DNA from: Tardiphaga alba
Lineage (GTDB): Bacteria; Pseudomonadota; Alphaproteobacteria; Rhizobiales; Xanthobacteraceae
Reading direction: 5' to 3'
NCBI RefSeq assembly: GCF_018279705.1
Contig: NZ_CP036498.1
Location: 4,853,001-4,917,000 of the forward strand
Length of the DNA stretch: 64,000 nucleotides
Shown: one piece after another, positions 37,058 to 46,445 of the stretch
Layout of the letters: each line of letters begins with the position of its first letter
Numbering within the stretch: position 1 is the stretch's first letter
Notes under the pieces: model-generated
Seen by the model: only the letters and a program-made list of their open reading frames with translations
Databases searched by the model: none
What the model was told of the DNA's origin: nothing
Made by a program: the position numbers and the translations under genes

Positions 37058-37926
37058 TGGCGGATCAACGCAGCAATGGCGCGTGGATGGTGACGCCGGT
37101 CGGCGCTGGCCCGGTGGTGCGCCGCGTGGTGCTCGGCATCGTCTTGGTGCTGACGCTGCTGATTTTGATTGCGCCGCTGGCGCTGATCTTCTCCTCGGCG
37201 CTGTCACAAGGCATCGCGGTGTTCTTTCGCAATCTCGCCGAGCCCGGCACGCAACATGCGATCTTACTCACGGTCATCGCCGCATTGATTGCCGTGCCAT
37301 TGAATATCCTGTTCGGCCTCGCCGCCGCATGGAGCGTAACCAAGTTCAATTTCCCCGGCCGCACGCTTTTGATCGCGCTGATCGAACTGCCCTATTCGAT
37401 CTCGCCCATCGTCGCTGGCGTCGCCTATCTGTTCGTGTACGGCACCACCGGCCTGTTCGGCCCGATCATCGAGATCCTCGGCATCAAGGTGATGTTCGCA
37501 CTGCCGGCCATCGTGCTAGCATCGATGTTCGTCACCGCGCCCTTCGTCGCGCGCGAACTGATCCCGTTGATGCAGGTGCAGGGAACGGACGAGGAAGAGG
37601 CCGCGGTCACGCTCGGCGCCTCCGGCTTTGCGACTTTCGTGAAAGTGACGCTGCCCAATGTCCGCTGGGCCGTGCTTTATGGCGCGATCCTGTGCAATGC
37701 GCGCGTCATGGGCGAATTCGGTGCAGTCTCGGTGGTATCGGGTAATGTCCGCGGCCAGACCACCACGCTGCCGCTGCAGATTGAACTTTTGTATCAGGAC
37801 TACAATGTCGCAGGCGCCTTTGCCGCTGCGACGGTGCTGACCGCCGTCGCGCTGTTCACCATCCTGATCAAGGTGGTTCTGGAGCGTTTCTCGCCAGATA
37901 CGCACGGCCGCGCCCCCGGCCACTAA
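37057..37926 (+). CDS. cysW: Second sulfate ABC transporter permease CysW
   Basis: 289 residues, six helices, coupling loop DEEEAAVTLGASGFATFVKV. ATG 37057 shares one base with the cysT2 stop (TGATG); GTG 37054 is an alternative. The operon ends here without cysA; glcB follows 144 bases later. Probably uses the ATPase encoded at 26816-27853. Confidence 0.92.
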   Translation: MADQRSNGAWMVTPVGAGPVVRRVVLGIVLVLTLLILIAPLALIFSSALSQGIAVFFRNLAEPGTQHAILLTVIAALIAVPLNILFGLAAAWSVTKFNFPGRTLLIALIELPYSISPIVAGVAYLFVYGTTGLFGPIIEILGIKVMFALPAIVLASMFVTAPFVARELIPLMQVQGTDEEEAAVTLGASGFATFVKVTLPNVRWAVLYGAILCNARVMGEFGAVSVVSGNVRGQTTTLPLQIELLYQDYNVAGAFAAATVLTAVALFTILIKVVLERFSPDTHGRAPGH

Positions 37927-38070
37927 CCCCCGGGGCTTTCCCGCCCCCTGCTTTGGCGCTAGAACGTCTCCGGGCCTTAAACGTCCCACAGACGGCCGTT
38001 CTTTTGGCAGTCTTCGCCTGCACGTTCCCAAAATCAGAGCTTAATTGCCGCGCCTCGAGAGAAACGCATC

Positions 38071-40233
38071 ATGAAACGCATTGACGCCCATGGTCTGCAG
38101 ATCGCCCCGGTCCTGTACGACTTCATCGCCAAGGAAGCCGCCCCGAAAACGGGGATCGAGCCCGATGCGTTCTGGGCCGGCGTAGCCGGCATCATCAAGG
38201 ATCTCGGCCCGAAGAATCGCGAATTGCTCAAGGTCCGCGACACGCTGCAGGCCAAGATCGACGACTGGCACCGTGCCAACAAGGGCAAGGCCTTCGATCT
38301 CGCCGCCTATACCGTTTTCCTCAAGGAGATCGGCTACCTCCTGCCGGAGCCCGCCACCAAGACGGTCGAGACCGCCAATGTGGACGAGGAAATCGGCCAG
38401 ATCTGCGGCCCGCAGCTGGTCGTGCCGCTGACCAATGCCCGTTATGCCCTCAACGCCGCCAATGCGCGCTGGGGCAGCCTGTACGACGCCTTCTACGGCA
38501 CCGATGCGATCCCGCATGATCCCTCGGAAGCCGGCAAGGGTTACAACAAGGCCCGCGGCGACAAGGTGATCGCGAAGGCCAAGGCCTTCCTCGACGCCGC
38601 CGCGCCGCTCGCCACCGGCAGCCACACCGATGTGTCCGGTTACAGCATCGTGTCGGGCCAGCTCTCGGCCAAGCTGAAGAGCGGCAACATGACCGCGCTG
38701 AAGAACGAAGCCCAGCTCGCCGGCTATCTCGGCGATCACGCTGCGCCAAATGCAATCCTGCTCGTCAATAACGGGCTGCATATCGAAGTGCAGATCGACC
38801 GCGCCTCGCCGATCGGCAAGGACGATGCTGCCGGCGTGTCGGACATGCTGATGGAAGCCGCCGTCTCCACCATTCTCGACATGGAAGACAGCGTCGCCAC
38901 CGTCGATGCCGAGGACAAGGTGCTGGTCTATCGCAACACCCTCGGCCTGATGAACGGCACGCTGTCCGCCGACTTCGACAAGGGCGGCAAGACGCTGACC
39001 CGCGCGCTCAATGCCGACCGCACCTACAAGACCGCATCGGGCAAGGACCTGACGCTGCATGGCCGCAGCCTGCTGCTGATGCGCAATGTCGGCCATCACA
39101 TGTTCACCGATGCCGTGCTCGACAGCTCCGGCCAGGAGATCCCCGAAGGTCTGCTCGATGCCGCCGTGTCCGGCCTGATCGGCATTCACGACCTCAAGGG
39201 CAACGGCAAGGTGCGCAACAGCCGCACCGGTTCGATCTATATCGTGAAGCCGAAGATGCATGGCCCGGATGAAGTGGCGCTCACCTGCGAAGTGTTCGGC
39301 CGCGTCGAGAAGATGCTGTCGCTGCCCGAGAACACCATGAAGGTCGGCATCATGGATGAGGAGCGCCGCACCACGGTGAACCTCAAGGCCTGCATCCAGC
39401 AGGCCTCCAAGCGCATCATGTTCATCAATACCGGCTTCCTCGACCGCACCGGCGACGAAATCCACACGTCGATGGAAGCGGGTCCGATGATCCGCAAGAA
39501 CGACATGAAGGCGACGCCGTGGATCAAGGCCTATGAAGAGTGGAACGTGGATACCGGCCTGCTCGACGGCCTGCCCGGCCATGCGCAGATCGGCAAGGGC
39601 ATGTGGGCCGCGCCGGACAAGATGGCCGACATGATGACCCAGAAGATCGGCCATCCGCAGGCCGGCGCCACCACCGCCTGGGTGCCATCGCCCACCGCGG
39701 CGACGCTGCATGCCCTGCACTATCATCAGGTCAATGTCATCGCCCGCCAGCAGGAACTCGCCAAGGGCGGCGCCCGCGGCAAGCTCAGCGACATCCTCAG
39801 CATTCCGGTTTCGCAGTCGAACTGGGCGCCCGATGATGTGAAGCAGGAGATCGACAACAACTGCCAAGGTATTTTGGGCTATGTCGTGCGCTGGATCGAC
39901 CAGGGCGTCGGCTGCTCCAAGGTGCCGGACATCCATGGCGTCGGCCTGATGGAAGACCGCGCCACGCTGCGCATCTCCGCCCAGCATCTCGCCAACTGGC
40001 TGCATCAGGGCGTCATCACCAAGGATCAGGTGATGGAATCGCTGAAGCGCATGGCCGTGGTGGTGGACGGGCAGAACAAGGGCGACGCGATCTACAAGAA
40101 CATGGCGCCGTCATTCGATGGCGTCGCGTTCAAGGCCGCATGCGATTTGATCTTCGAAGGCCGTACGCAGCCGAACGGTTACACCGAATATATCCTCACC
40201 GCACGCCGCCGCGAGGCGAAGGCCGCGGGCTAG
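38071..40233 (+). CDS. glcB: Malate synthase G
   Basis: 720 residues, the length of form G (about 723). Condenses glyoxylate and acetyl-CoA to malate in the glyoxylate cycle. Marks: [39 protein letters not shown] (first part [17 protein letters not shown]), [18 protein letters not shown] with the metal-binding Glu-Asp, [16 protein letters not shown], and [12 protein letters not shown]. Monocistronic, with a terminator downstream. Isocitrate lyase is not in the window. Confidence 0.97.
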   Translation: MKRIDAHGLQIAPVLYDFIAKEAAPKTGIEPDAFWAGVAGIIKDLGPKNRELLKVRDTLQAKIDDWHRANKGKAFDLAAYTVFLKEIGYLLPEPATKTVETANVDEEIGQICGPQLVVPLTNARYALNAANARWGSLYDAFYGTDAIPHDPSEAGKGYNKARGDKVIAKAKAFLDAAAPLATGSHTDVSGYSIVSGQLSAKLKSGNMTALKNEAQLAGYLGDHAAPNAILLVNNGLHIEVQIDRASPIGKDDAAGVSDMLMEAAVSTILDMEDSVATVDAEDKVLVYRNTLGLMNGTLSADFDKGGKTLTRALNADRTYKTASGKDLTLHGRSLLLMRNVGHHMFTDAVLDSSGQEIPEGLLDAAVSGLIGIHDLKGNGKVRNSRTGSIYIVKPKMHGPDEVALTCEVFGRVEKMLSLPENTMKVGIMDEERRTTVNLKACIQQASKRIMFINTGFLDRTGDEIHTSMEAGPMIRKNDMKATPWIKAYEEWNVDTGLLDGLPGHAQIGKGMWAAPDKMADMMTQKIGHPQAGATTAWVPSPTAATLHALHYHQVNVIARQQELAKGGARGKLSDILSIPVSQSNWAPDDVKQEIDNNCQGILGYVVRWIDQGVGCSKVPDIHGVGLMEDRATLRISAQHLANWLHQGVITKDQVMESLKRMAVVVDGQNKGDAIYKNMAPSFDGVAFKAACDLIFEGRTQPNGYTEYILTARRREAKAAG

Positions 40234-40238
40234 CTCCG

Positions 40239-40340
40239 CCCTCATCCTGAGGAGCCGCGCAGCGGCGTCTCGAAGGATGGCGATGGAGCTCTAGCATCTC
40301 ATGGTTCGAGACGGCGCTCCGCGCCTCCTCACCATGAGGG
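40239..40340. repeat. Palindromic repeat, CCCTCAT...ATGAGGG family, copy 2
   Basis: CCCTCATCCTGAGGAGCCGC, GCGTCTCGAAGGATGGCGAT, ..., CATGGTTCGAGACGGCGC, CTCCTCACCATGAGGG. Inverted orientation relative to the copy at 15637. It sits between the glcB stop and its terminator. Confidence 0.9.
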
Positions 40341-40352
40341 ACAGAGTAAAGC

Positions 40353-40382
40353 AAAAGCCCCGGCTCACGCCGGGGCTTTTTA
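40353..40382 (+). terminator. Rho-independent terminator after glcB
   Basis: AAAAGCCCCGGC-TCAC-GCCGGGGCTTTTT, a 12-pair stem with T-tract; the A-run allows use from the other side also. It is 120 bases after the glcB stop. Confidence 0.9.
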
Positions 40383-40506
40383 CTTCTCCCTCTCCCGCTC
40401 TTGCGGGGGAGGGTCGGGGTGGGGGAGCCATGAACTCAAAAGCATGTGGCGGCCCCCACCCGGCGCTTCGCGCCACCCTCCCCGCAAGCGGGAGAGGGAA
40501 AAGAAG
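40383..40506. repeat. Palindromic repeat, CTTCTCCCTC...GAGGGAAAAGAAG family, copy 2
   Basis: Outer arms CTTCTCCCTCTCCCGCTCTT and CAAGCGGGAGAGGGAAAAGAAG-type ends, inner arms GGGTCGGGGTGGGGG and CCCCCACCCGGCG. It adjoins the stop codon of the small membrane protein gene. Confidence 0.85.
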
Positions 40507-40508
40507 GT

Positions 40509-40670
40509 CTAAAACACCGCAATATATTTCAGCAGCGAGATCACGCCGAGGATGATCACGATGACGCGGCAGATCTGCTTGGCCCGGCCGTCGAGCGGCA
40601 GCATGTTGATCAAATACAAAATCAGAATGACCACAAGGAACGTGATCAACGCAATAATGAGAATGCCCAT
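40509..40670 (-). CDS. Small Thivi_2564-type membrane protein
   Basis: 53 residues with two hydrophobic helices joined by LPLDGRAKQI; matches the small membrane protein family often named Thivi_2564. Function unknown. ATG 40670 is preceded by GGGGGA. An EcfG-type promoter motif (GGAAC-N16-CGTT) stands 82 bases upstream at 40752-40776, so it is probably a general stress gene. Confidence 0.75.
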   Translation of the reverse strand: MGILIIALITFLVVILILYLINMLPLDGRAKQICRVIVIILGVISLLKYIAVF

Positions 40671-40751
40671 TTGAATTCCCCCACCTGAAGACGGCAATAG
40701 CCGACGACAACGTACGAGCGACTGAATTTCGCGCGCACCACCTGAGATGAG

Positions 40752-40776
40752 AACGCACTTCCACGCATTCGGTTCC
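40752..40776 (-). promoter_or_regulatory. EcfG-type promoter for the small membrane protein
   Basis: GGAAC, 16 bases, CGTT: exact match to the stress sigma factor consensus, reading leftward toward the gene starting at 40670. The divergent chemoreceptor gene begins 84 bases to the right. Confidence 0.65.
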
Positions 40777-40860
40777 ATGCGCGGAACAGCCGCATATTGC
40801 GCTGCAAGAAATTTTTACTCTTTTCCCGCTACGGAGGCGCATTGGCTGAAGGATATTTCA

Positions 40861-42954
40861 ATGATCAATCGATTGAGCGTTTCGACGCTGCTTAAGTCCG
40901 TGATTGCCGTGATGGCGACCTGTGTCGTTCTCGTGCTTGCAGGCGGCGCCTGGAATTCATGGCAGCGCCTGCAGACCGCCAATCGCATCTCCCAGATTGC
41001 CGAAGCTTCCGGCTATATTTTCAAGGCCATGCACAATCTGCGTGCCGACCGCGCATCGACGGTCCGCTCGCTGAATGCGGACGGCGTCATGCAGCCCGAT
41101 TTTGCAAAATATGCGCGCGCGATCCGCGATGCCGAACTGCCGGCGATGCAACGGTCCGTCCAGATCCTGGCCACCATCGACTTCGAGAATAAAGCGACGC
41201 TGCTGCCGCAGGCGTCCCGCCTCGTCGATGAGCTTGCGAAACTGCAGGCGGAATCCTGGGAGGCCATGAACAAGCCAAAGGCCGACCGTCGCCCGACTCT
41301 CGCCAAGGAATACGGGACGAATAACGACGCTTTGCTGCCGGTCCTCGACAAGATTTCGACAGTCCTCGCCAGCGCCGTCAGCCACAGCGATGCCGTGATC
41401 GATCAACTGCTCTCCATCAAGCAGATGGCGTGGTTGCTGCGCCAGACCGCCGGCGAAGCTTCGGTCCTGATCACCACCTCGCTCGGCAACGGTAAACTGC
41501 CCGCCGATGGCCAGAAGACCTATGCCAAACTGGCAGGCGGCGCGGAAGTCGCCTGGACGGCGCTCGACCTCGCGACCACGGGCATGCAACTGACGCCGTC
41601 GCTCAGCTCCGCACTCGAAACGGCCAAGAAGACCTATTTCGACCCCGCTCTGCTGAAGCTCCGTGACGGCCTTGTGGAAGCCCTTGCCAATGGCACCAAG
41701 CCGGAAATGACCGCGCTCGCCTGGAGCCCTTATTCGGTCGAACGCATGAGCACCGCCGTGATCGTCGCCGAACGCGCGCTCGATCTCGCCACCGAACGTG
41801 CCGTTGAACAGATCTCGATCGCACAGCGCGCGCTGTTCGTTCAGACCGCTCTGCTGCTGGTCGCCATCGCAATTGCCGTGGCCAGCATGCTCGCCGTCAC
41901 CCGTCGCGTGATCCTGCCGCTGAACCGCATTCGCGATGCCATGCTGAAGGTCGCCGGTGGCGATCTCGCCGTCGAATCCGGCTACACGGATCGCCGCGAC
42001 GAGATCGGTGCGCTGGCCGGCGCGCTGGAGACCTTCAAGCAACAGGCGCTGGAGAAGGCCCAGATCGAACAGCACGAACGCGAGCGCAACACGCTGGCGA
42101 CCAACCGCCAGAAGGCCATCGAACAATATATCGGCCAGTTCGAACTGCAGATGCAGGACACGCTCGGCACCCTCGGCAGCGCGTCCGATCAGATGAATAC
42201 GACATCCGATGGCATGGCAGCAGTTTCCAGCCAGACCAATGCCAGGGTTCAGGACGCGGCCCGTGCATCGAACGACGCTTCGGCCAATGTGCAGAACGTC
42301 GCTGCGGCCGCCGAAGAACTCAGCACCTCCATCAACGACATCAGCCGCCAGGCATCGCACGCAGCCGGCATTGCGAGCCGCGCGGTGAGCCAGGCCCAGC
42401 AGACCGACAATACCGTGCAGGGCCTCGCCGCAAGCGCGACCCGGATCGGCGAAGTGGTCGGCCTGATCAACGACATCGCGTCGCAGACCAACCTGCTGGC
42501 GCTCAACGCCACCATCGAGGCCGCGCGTGCCGGTGAAGCCGGCCGCGGCTTTGCCGTGGTCGCGTCGGAAGTGAAATCACTGGCCAGCCAGACCGCCAAG
42601 GCGACCGACGATATTTCCGAGCAGATCGCCGACATCCAGCGCGTCGCCAATGACGCTATCGAGGCCATCAAGGCGATCGGCGGCATCATCGGCGAAGTCA
42701 ACGAGGTCGCTACGGCGATCGCTGCGGCCGTTGAAGAACAAGGCGCGGCGACGCAGGAAATCACCCGCTCGACCCAGCAGGCGGCGGATGGCACGCGGAA
42801 CGTTTCAGATAATATCACCGGTGTCAGTGCTGATGCCGACGCCGCCGGTGCAGCCGCGCAGGATGTGAAGGTGGCGTCGGAAACGCTGGCCACGCAGACG
42901 CGCGAGCTTGGCTCGCAGGTGACGGACTTTTTGGGGAAGATCCGGGCGGCGTAA
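40861..42954 (+). CDS. Methyl-accepting chemotaxis protein
   Basis: 697 residues. First membrane helix about 15-38, a helical periplasmic sensor of about 270 residues, second helix about 320-342, HAMP ([21 protein letters not shown]), then a signalling domain whose tip reads [20 protein letters not shown]. The sensor has [13 protein letters not shown], reminiscent of NIT-type sensors. ATG 40861 is chosen as the codon just before the basic N-terminus; the longer frame lacks sense. No che genes are nearby. Ligand unknown. Confidence 0.92.
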   Translation: MINRLSVSTLLKSVIAVMATCVVLVLAGGAWNSWQRLQTANRISQIAEASGYIFKAMHNLRADRASTVRSLNADGVMQPDFAKYARAIRDAELPAMQRSVQILATIDFENKATLLPQASRLVDELAKLQAESWEAMNKPKADRRPTLAKEYGTNNDALLPVLDKISTVLASAVSHSDAVIDQLLSIKQMAWLLRQTAGEASVLITTSLGNGKLPADGQKTYAKLAGGAEVAWTALDLATTGMQLTPSLSSALETAKKTYFDPALLKLRDGLVEALANGTKPEMTALAWSPYSVERMSTAVIVAERALDLATERAVEQISIAQRALFVQTALLLVAIAIAVASMLAVTRRVILPLNRIRDAMLKVAGGDLAVESGYTDRRDEIGALAGALETFKQQALEKAQIEQHERERNTLATNRQKAIEQYIGQFELQMQDTLGTLGSASDQMNTTSDGMAAVSSQTNARVQDAARASNDASANVQNVAAAAEELSTSINDISRQASHAAGIASRAVSQAQQTDNTVQGLAASATRIGEVVGLINDIASQTNLLALNATIEAARAGEAGRGFAVVASEVKSLASQTAKATDDISEQIADIQRVANDAIEAIKAIGGIIGEVNEVATAIAAAVEEQGAATQEITRSTQQAADGTRNVSDNITGVSADADAAGAAAQDVKVASETLATQTRELGSQVTDFLGKIRAA

Positions 42955-42966
42955 ACCGCACTCAAA

Positions 42967-43070
42967 CTGTCATCGCCCGCGAAGGCGGGCGATCCAGTAC
43001 ACGCTGTCGAACAGATCAATCACGATTTCCAGTGTCTACTGGATCGCCCGGTCAAGCCGGGCGACGACAT
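42967..43070. repeat. Palindromic repeat, GTCTACTGGATCGCCCGG family, copy 3
   Basis: CTGTCATCGCCCGCGAAGGC and GCGGGCGATCCAGTACAC, then GTGTCTACTGGATCGCCCGG and CCGGGCGACGACAT. Two hairpins flank a middle segment. Lies between the convergent chemoreceptor and DUF2865 genes. Confidence 0.88.
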
Positions 43071-43083
43071 GCATAACTAAAGC

Positions 43084-43704
43084 TCACTCCCGCGCCACCA
43101 CCGGCACGCGCTCGAACTTTGCGGCAATCGACGCCGGCACCGGCGTCATGTTCAAGGACGCGCCGCGTTTGTCGGTGCGCGTGACCGACTTCAAGCCGTC
43201 AGTGCCGGCAACGATGTCGCCTTTGCGCAAGGTGGGATCATCCTCGATCTTCACCTGAGCGAGGCCGAACTGATCCTTGCCGTTGCAAGTGCAGCCGGCA
43301 ACGATCTCGTTTCTGAATTTGAAGGCGTTCGGCAGGTCGGAATAGGCTTTTCCGTTTTCCGTCGTCGCATGATCGATGGCGCTGCCATAGACGACCTCGG
43401 TCTTGCTGGCCGGGCAGAAGCTGTTGCACGACGTTGCGCGGCTCTGAGTGTCGGTGGCGGAAATCGGGAAATAGCGTCCGTCGCACGTGCGCACGCAATA
43501 AGCCTGTCCGACGGCGCGCGGTCGCTCGGCGCGCATGCGCGGACCATCCTCGAACGGCATCGAAATATCAGGCATACGACCCCGCGCGATACCGCCGAAG
43601 AATGCCGAGAAGAAATCCTGCGCGTGCGCCGCTGACGCTCCCGCCATCAAAGCGAACGAGATCATCCCTGCTCCGAAGAGCCGTCGTCCAGACAAACGGG
43701 TCAT
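43084..43704 (-). CDS. DUF2865 family secreted protein
   Basis: 206 residues with a signal peptide (cut after AAHAQ) and six or so Cys in the mature part, for example AYCVRTCDGRYFPIS, TSCNSFCPAS and GCTCNG. The DUF2865 family is conserved in Hyphomicrobiales and has no known function; the spaced Cys suggest disulfides in the periplasm. Starts at ATG 43704, 40 bases after the stop of the L,D-transpeptidase gene on the same strand, so co-transcription is possible. Confidence 0.85.
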   Translation of the reverse strand: MTRLSGRRLFGAGMISFALMAGASAAHAQDFFSAFFGGIARGRMPDISMPFEDGPRMRAERPRAVGQAYCVRTCDGRYFPISATDTQSRATSCNSFCPASKTEVVYGSAIDHATTENGKAYSDLPNAFKFRNEIVAGCTCNGKDQFGLAQVKIEDDPTLRKGDIVAGTDGLKSVTRTDKRGASLNMTPVPASIAAKFERVPVVARE

Positions 43705-43744
43705 GGGTCTCGGCCCTCCAGGCTACAACGACAATCGACAGGTC

Positions 43745-44518
43745 TCAGTACAGCGAAGATGCAGAAAGGTTCATCGCCTGCCGGCCGGGCTCTCTTGCGC
43801 TTGCAGGCTGTACCGAGATCACGGTCCGCGACGACGGCGCGGTGCGCACCATTTCACGGGATGCCGCGGACTTCGGCAGCACCACGACCTTGGTGCCAAC
43901 GTTCACGCGCCGGAAAAGGTCCTGCACATCGTCATTGGTGAGACGGATGCAGCCGGACGACACGAACTTGCCGATCGTCGTGGGATCGTTGGTGCCGTGG
44001 ATGCGATAGATGCTGGAGCCGAGATACATGGCGCGCGCACCGAGCGGATTGCCGGGTCCGCCTGCCATGAAGCGCGGCAGATAGGGCTGGCGACGGATCA
44101 TCTCTGCCGGCGGATGCCAATCCGGCCACTCGGCCTTGCGCGTGACGGTCTCGGTCCCGGCCCAGGTGAAACCTTCGCGGCCGACACCGACGCCGTAACG
44201 GATCGCGCGGTTGTTGCCGAGGATATAGTATAGCTGCGTGTTGCCGGTATCGATAACGATGGTGCCCGGCGCCTGGTTGGACGTGTAGTTCACTTCCGCG
44301 CGGCGCAGGCGCTCCGGCATCACATAGGACGCGGCGTCGCGCTCCATCTCCGGGGTCACCATGATGTTGTCTTCCAGGAAGCCATCCTGCGATGTCGGCG
44401 CGTAGCTCATCATCTGCGCCGATGCGCTGCTGACAGCTGCGGGAGCGATTAACACGCCAGCGGCGAACGCGACCGCGCTGGAGAAACGCAGAGCCTTGCG
44501 AGCAAATTCCTGTGCCAT
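43745..44518 (-). CDS. L,D-transpeptidase (YkuD family)
   Basis: 257 residues; signal peptide cut near SSASAQ, then a YkuD catalytic domain with HGTNDPTTIGKFVSSGCIRL, in which the Cys is the nucleophile. Such enzymes make 3-3 peptidoglycan cross-links or attach proteins to the wall. ATG 44518 begins the signal peptide; the longer frame is not coding. A GGAAC-N17-CGTT promoter motif lies 61 bases upstream (44579-44604), indicating stress control. Confidence 0.9.
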   Translation of the reverse strand: MAQEFARKALRFSSAVAFAAGVLIAPAAVSSASAQMMSYAPTSQDGFLEDNIMVTPEMERDAASYVMPERLRRAEVNYTSNQAPGTIVIDTGNTQLYYILGNNRAIRYGVGVGREGFTWAGTETVTRKAEWPDWHPPAEMIRRQPYLPRFMAGGPGNPLGARAMYLGSSIYRIHGTNDPTTIGKFVSSGCIRLTNDDVQDLFRRVNVGTKVVVLPKSAASREMVRTAPSSRTVISVQPASAREPGRQAMNLSASSLY

Positions 44519-44578
44519 GTGACTGCCCCGTGGATGGACGCATCTGAAGCGATGCATCGTCGCGATAACCGCGCAAGT

Positions 44579-44604
44579 AACGGCGCGTATGGCGATCCGG
44601 TTCC
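44579..44604 (-). promoter_or_regulatory. EcfG-type promoter for the L,D-transpeptidase
   Basis: GGAAC, 17 bases, CGTT, reading leftward toward the start at 44518. Matches the general stress sigma consensus in both elements. Confidence 0.65.
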
Positions 44605-44661
44605 GCGCCGGGGCGATCACGAGAAGAATTGTCAACCAACCCGCCATCACGAATCCGCGAC

Positions 44662-44686
44662 GGAACTTACGAGGTAGCACTGTGTT
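44662..44686 (+). promoter_or_regulatory. EcfG-type promoter for the AI-2E family gene
   Basis: GGAAC, 16 bases, TGTT, reading rightward; the gene starts 67 bases further on at 44753. Divergent from the transpeptidase promoter 58 bases to the left. Confidence 0.5.
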
Positions 44687-44752
44687 GTCGGCCGTTCCTT
44701 GCGTGGCTGTCAGAAAAGCTACGCCAATGGAGGCGGCGTGCCGTGACAACCG

Positions 44753-45862
44753 ATGAGTAAAGTCCGCGCTCTTCCAGACAAGCACACGGGCACGCCCGCG
44801 CCCGAAAGCAATATCGAACAACCGCCGGTGATCCGCCGCGCCGAGGTCGTCGCCTTCGCGCTGGTCTCGCTGCTGGTGATCACCGTGATGACAGTGCTCT
44901 ACTTCGCCAAGGCGTTCTTCCTCCCTGTCGTCACCGCCTTTATCGTCGGCACCATGCTGTCGCCGGCGGCGAGTTTTCTGGAGAAGCGACGCATTCCACG
45001 CGCGGTGTCATCGGTTCTCATCGTCCTTGCCGTCGGCGCAGCTGCGGTTTTCATCGTCGGGCTGATCTCCGCACCACTGATCGAGTGGACCAACCGGATG
45101 CCAGAACTCGGTGCGCGGCTGAAGGACAAGCTGCAGATCTTCGAGAGACCGCTGGCGCTGTGGCACCAATTCCAAGGCTTGTTCGGCGATACCGAGCCGC
45201 TTTCGACGGCGCAGTTCAAGCTTCCCAAGATCGACTGGGTGCAGCCCACCGTCGAATTCCTGACACCGACCTTCACGGAATTCCTGCTGTTCTTCGCAAC
45301 GCTGGTTCTGTTCATTGCCAGTTGGAAGGACCTTCGCCGGGCGATGATCATGAATTTCAGCGATCACGAATGGCGGTTGCGGACGTTGCGTATTCTGAAT
45401 GCCATCGAGACGCGGCTTGGCGACTATCTGCTGATGGTCACCATGATCAATTTCGGCGTCGGCATCGGCACCGGCATCATCTGCGCCGTCACCAGCATGC
45501 CCAATCCCGCCGGCCTCGGCGCGCTGGCGGCAACGCTGAACTTCTTCCCGATCATCGGGCCCGTGGTGATGTTCGTGATCCTGGTGGTGGTCGGCATCAT
45601 CAGCGCCTCGACGCTCGGTGCAGGCCTGATCGCCGCAGCGCTATTCGTGGGCCTCACCTTCATGGAGGGTCATTTCATCACCCCCACCATCATCGGCCGC
45701 AGGTTGCAGCTGAACGCGCTGGCGGTGTTCATCGGCCTCGCCTTCTGGACATGGCTGTGGGGCCCGATGGGCGGCTTCCTGGCGGCGCCGATCCTGATCG
45801 TCGCACTGATCCTGAAGGAGCACTTGATGCCCCTCAATTCTCCCCAGTTGCCGCAAGAATAA
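44753..45862 (+). CDS. AI-2E family transporter (PerM/TqsA type)
   Basis: 369-residue membrane protein with about eight helices, of the family named for autoinducer-2 exporter TqsA. Recognisable: LYFAKAFFLPVVTAFIVGTM, the central ASWKDLRRAMIM amphipathic region, and LGALAATLNFFPIIGPVVM with EGHFITPTIIGRRL. Transport substrate is unproved for most members; some act as ion/proton antiporters. Preceded by an EcfG-type promoter, and the next gene also has one. Confidence 0.88.
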   Translation: MSKVRALPDKHTGTPAPESNIEQPPVIRRAEVVAFALVSLLVITVMTVLYFAKAFFLPVVTAFIVGTMLSPAASFLEKRRIPRAVSSVLIVLAVGAAAVFIVGLISAPLIEWTNRMPELGARLKDKLQIFERPLALWHQFQGLFGDTEPLSTAQFKLPKIDWVQPTVEFLTPTFTEFLLFFATLVLFIASWKDLRRAMIMNFSDHEWRLRTLRILNAIETRLGDYLLMVTMINFGVGIGTGIICAVTSMPNPAGLGALAATLNFFPIIGPVVMFVILVVVGIISASTLGAGLIAAALFVGLTFMEGHFITPTIIGRRLQLNALAVFIGLAFWTWLWGPMGGFLAAPILIVALILKEHLMPLNSPQLPQE

Positions 45863-45890
45863 CTTGGACTTGTATTCCCGGACCAACAAT

Positions 45891-45915
45891 GGAACTTACG
45901 ATCCAACCGGGCGTT
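45891..45915 (+). promoter_or_regulatory. EcfG-type promoter for the DUF883 gene
   Basis: GGAAC, 16 bases, CGTT, exact, 43 bases before the ATG at 45958. It is the best-placed match in the window. Confidence 0.7.
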
Positions 45916-45957
45916 TCTGCTGCAAATTCCAGTGTGTGTTTCTGAGGGGAGCTTCGC

Positions 45958-46350
45958 ATGTCCGACGACGATGCCTTGAGCGAATTGAAGAAACTGACGG
46001 ACAAAGCCACTTACAGCCGCCTGCAGAAGGATCTTAATGCCGTGAAGAACGATGTCACCGCCCTCACCGAACAGATCACCGACGCCCTGAACGCCTTCAC
46101 AGGCCAGGCCACCAAGCAGGCGCGCCGCAACTTCAAGGATGCGCGCTCGCGTGCGGATGGTGTGATGTCTGACCTGCAAGACCGCGGCAGCGCCGTCTAT
46201 GACGATCTGCGCGAACGCGGCAGTGCGGCCTATGACGCCGCCTATTCGATGGAGGAGTCGCTGGAAGACGCCATCACCCAGCGCCCGCTTGCCAGCGTCG
46301 GCCTGGCGCTCGGCCTGGGCCTGCTGATCGGCATGGCCTGGCGGCGTTAA
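45958..46350 (+). CDS. DUF883 family protein (ElaB/YqjD-like)
   Basis: 130 residues: a long charged amphipathic helix region with repeats such as DLQDRGSAVYDDLRERGSAA, then a C-terminal membrane anchor RPLASVGLALGLGLLIGMAW. ElaB/YqjD proteins of E. coli are stationary-phase, inner-membrane proteins that bind ribosomes. ATG 45958 follows GGGGAG. The perfect EcfG motif upstream agrees with a stress role. Confidence 0.88.
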   Translation: MSDDDALSELKKLTDKATYSRLQKDLNAVKNDVTALTEQITDALNAFTGQATKQARRNFKDARSRADGVMSDLQDRGSAVYDDLRERGSAAYDAAYSMEESLEDAITQRPLASVGLALGLGLLIGMAWRR

Positions 46351-46382
46351 CCACGGCATCGAGATTCGAGCGTGATTTGACT

Positions 46383-46414
46383 GGCGGCGCCGCAAGGCAC
46401 CGCCGGTTTTCTTT
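46383..46414 (+). terminator. Probable rho-independent terminator after the DUF883 gene
   Basis: GGCGG(C)GC-CGCAAG-GC(A)CCGCC followed by GGTTTTCTTT; an imperfect stem with one unpaired base on each side. Thirty-three bases past the stop codon. Confidence 0.55.
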
Positions 46415-46445
46415 ATGATGGTGCGGTAAAAGCGGGGCGACGACG

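Noticed and set aside
38041..40005. 654-residue minus-strand open frame
   Set aside because: Antisense to malate synthase G, which is unmistakable in the other frame.
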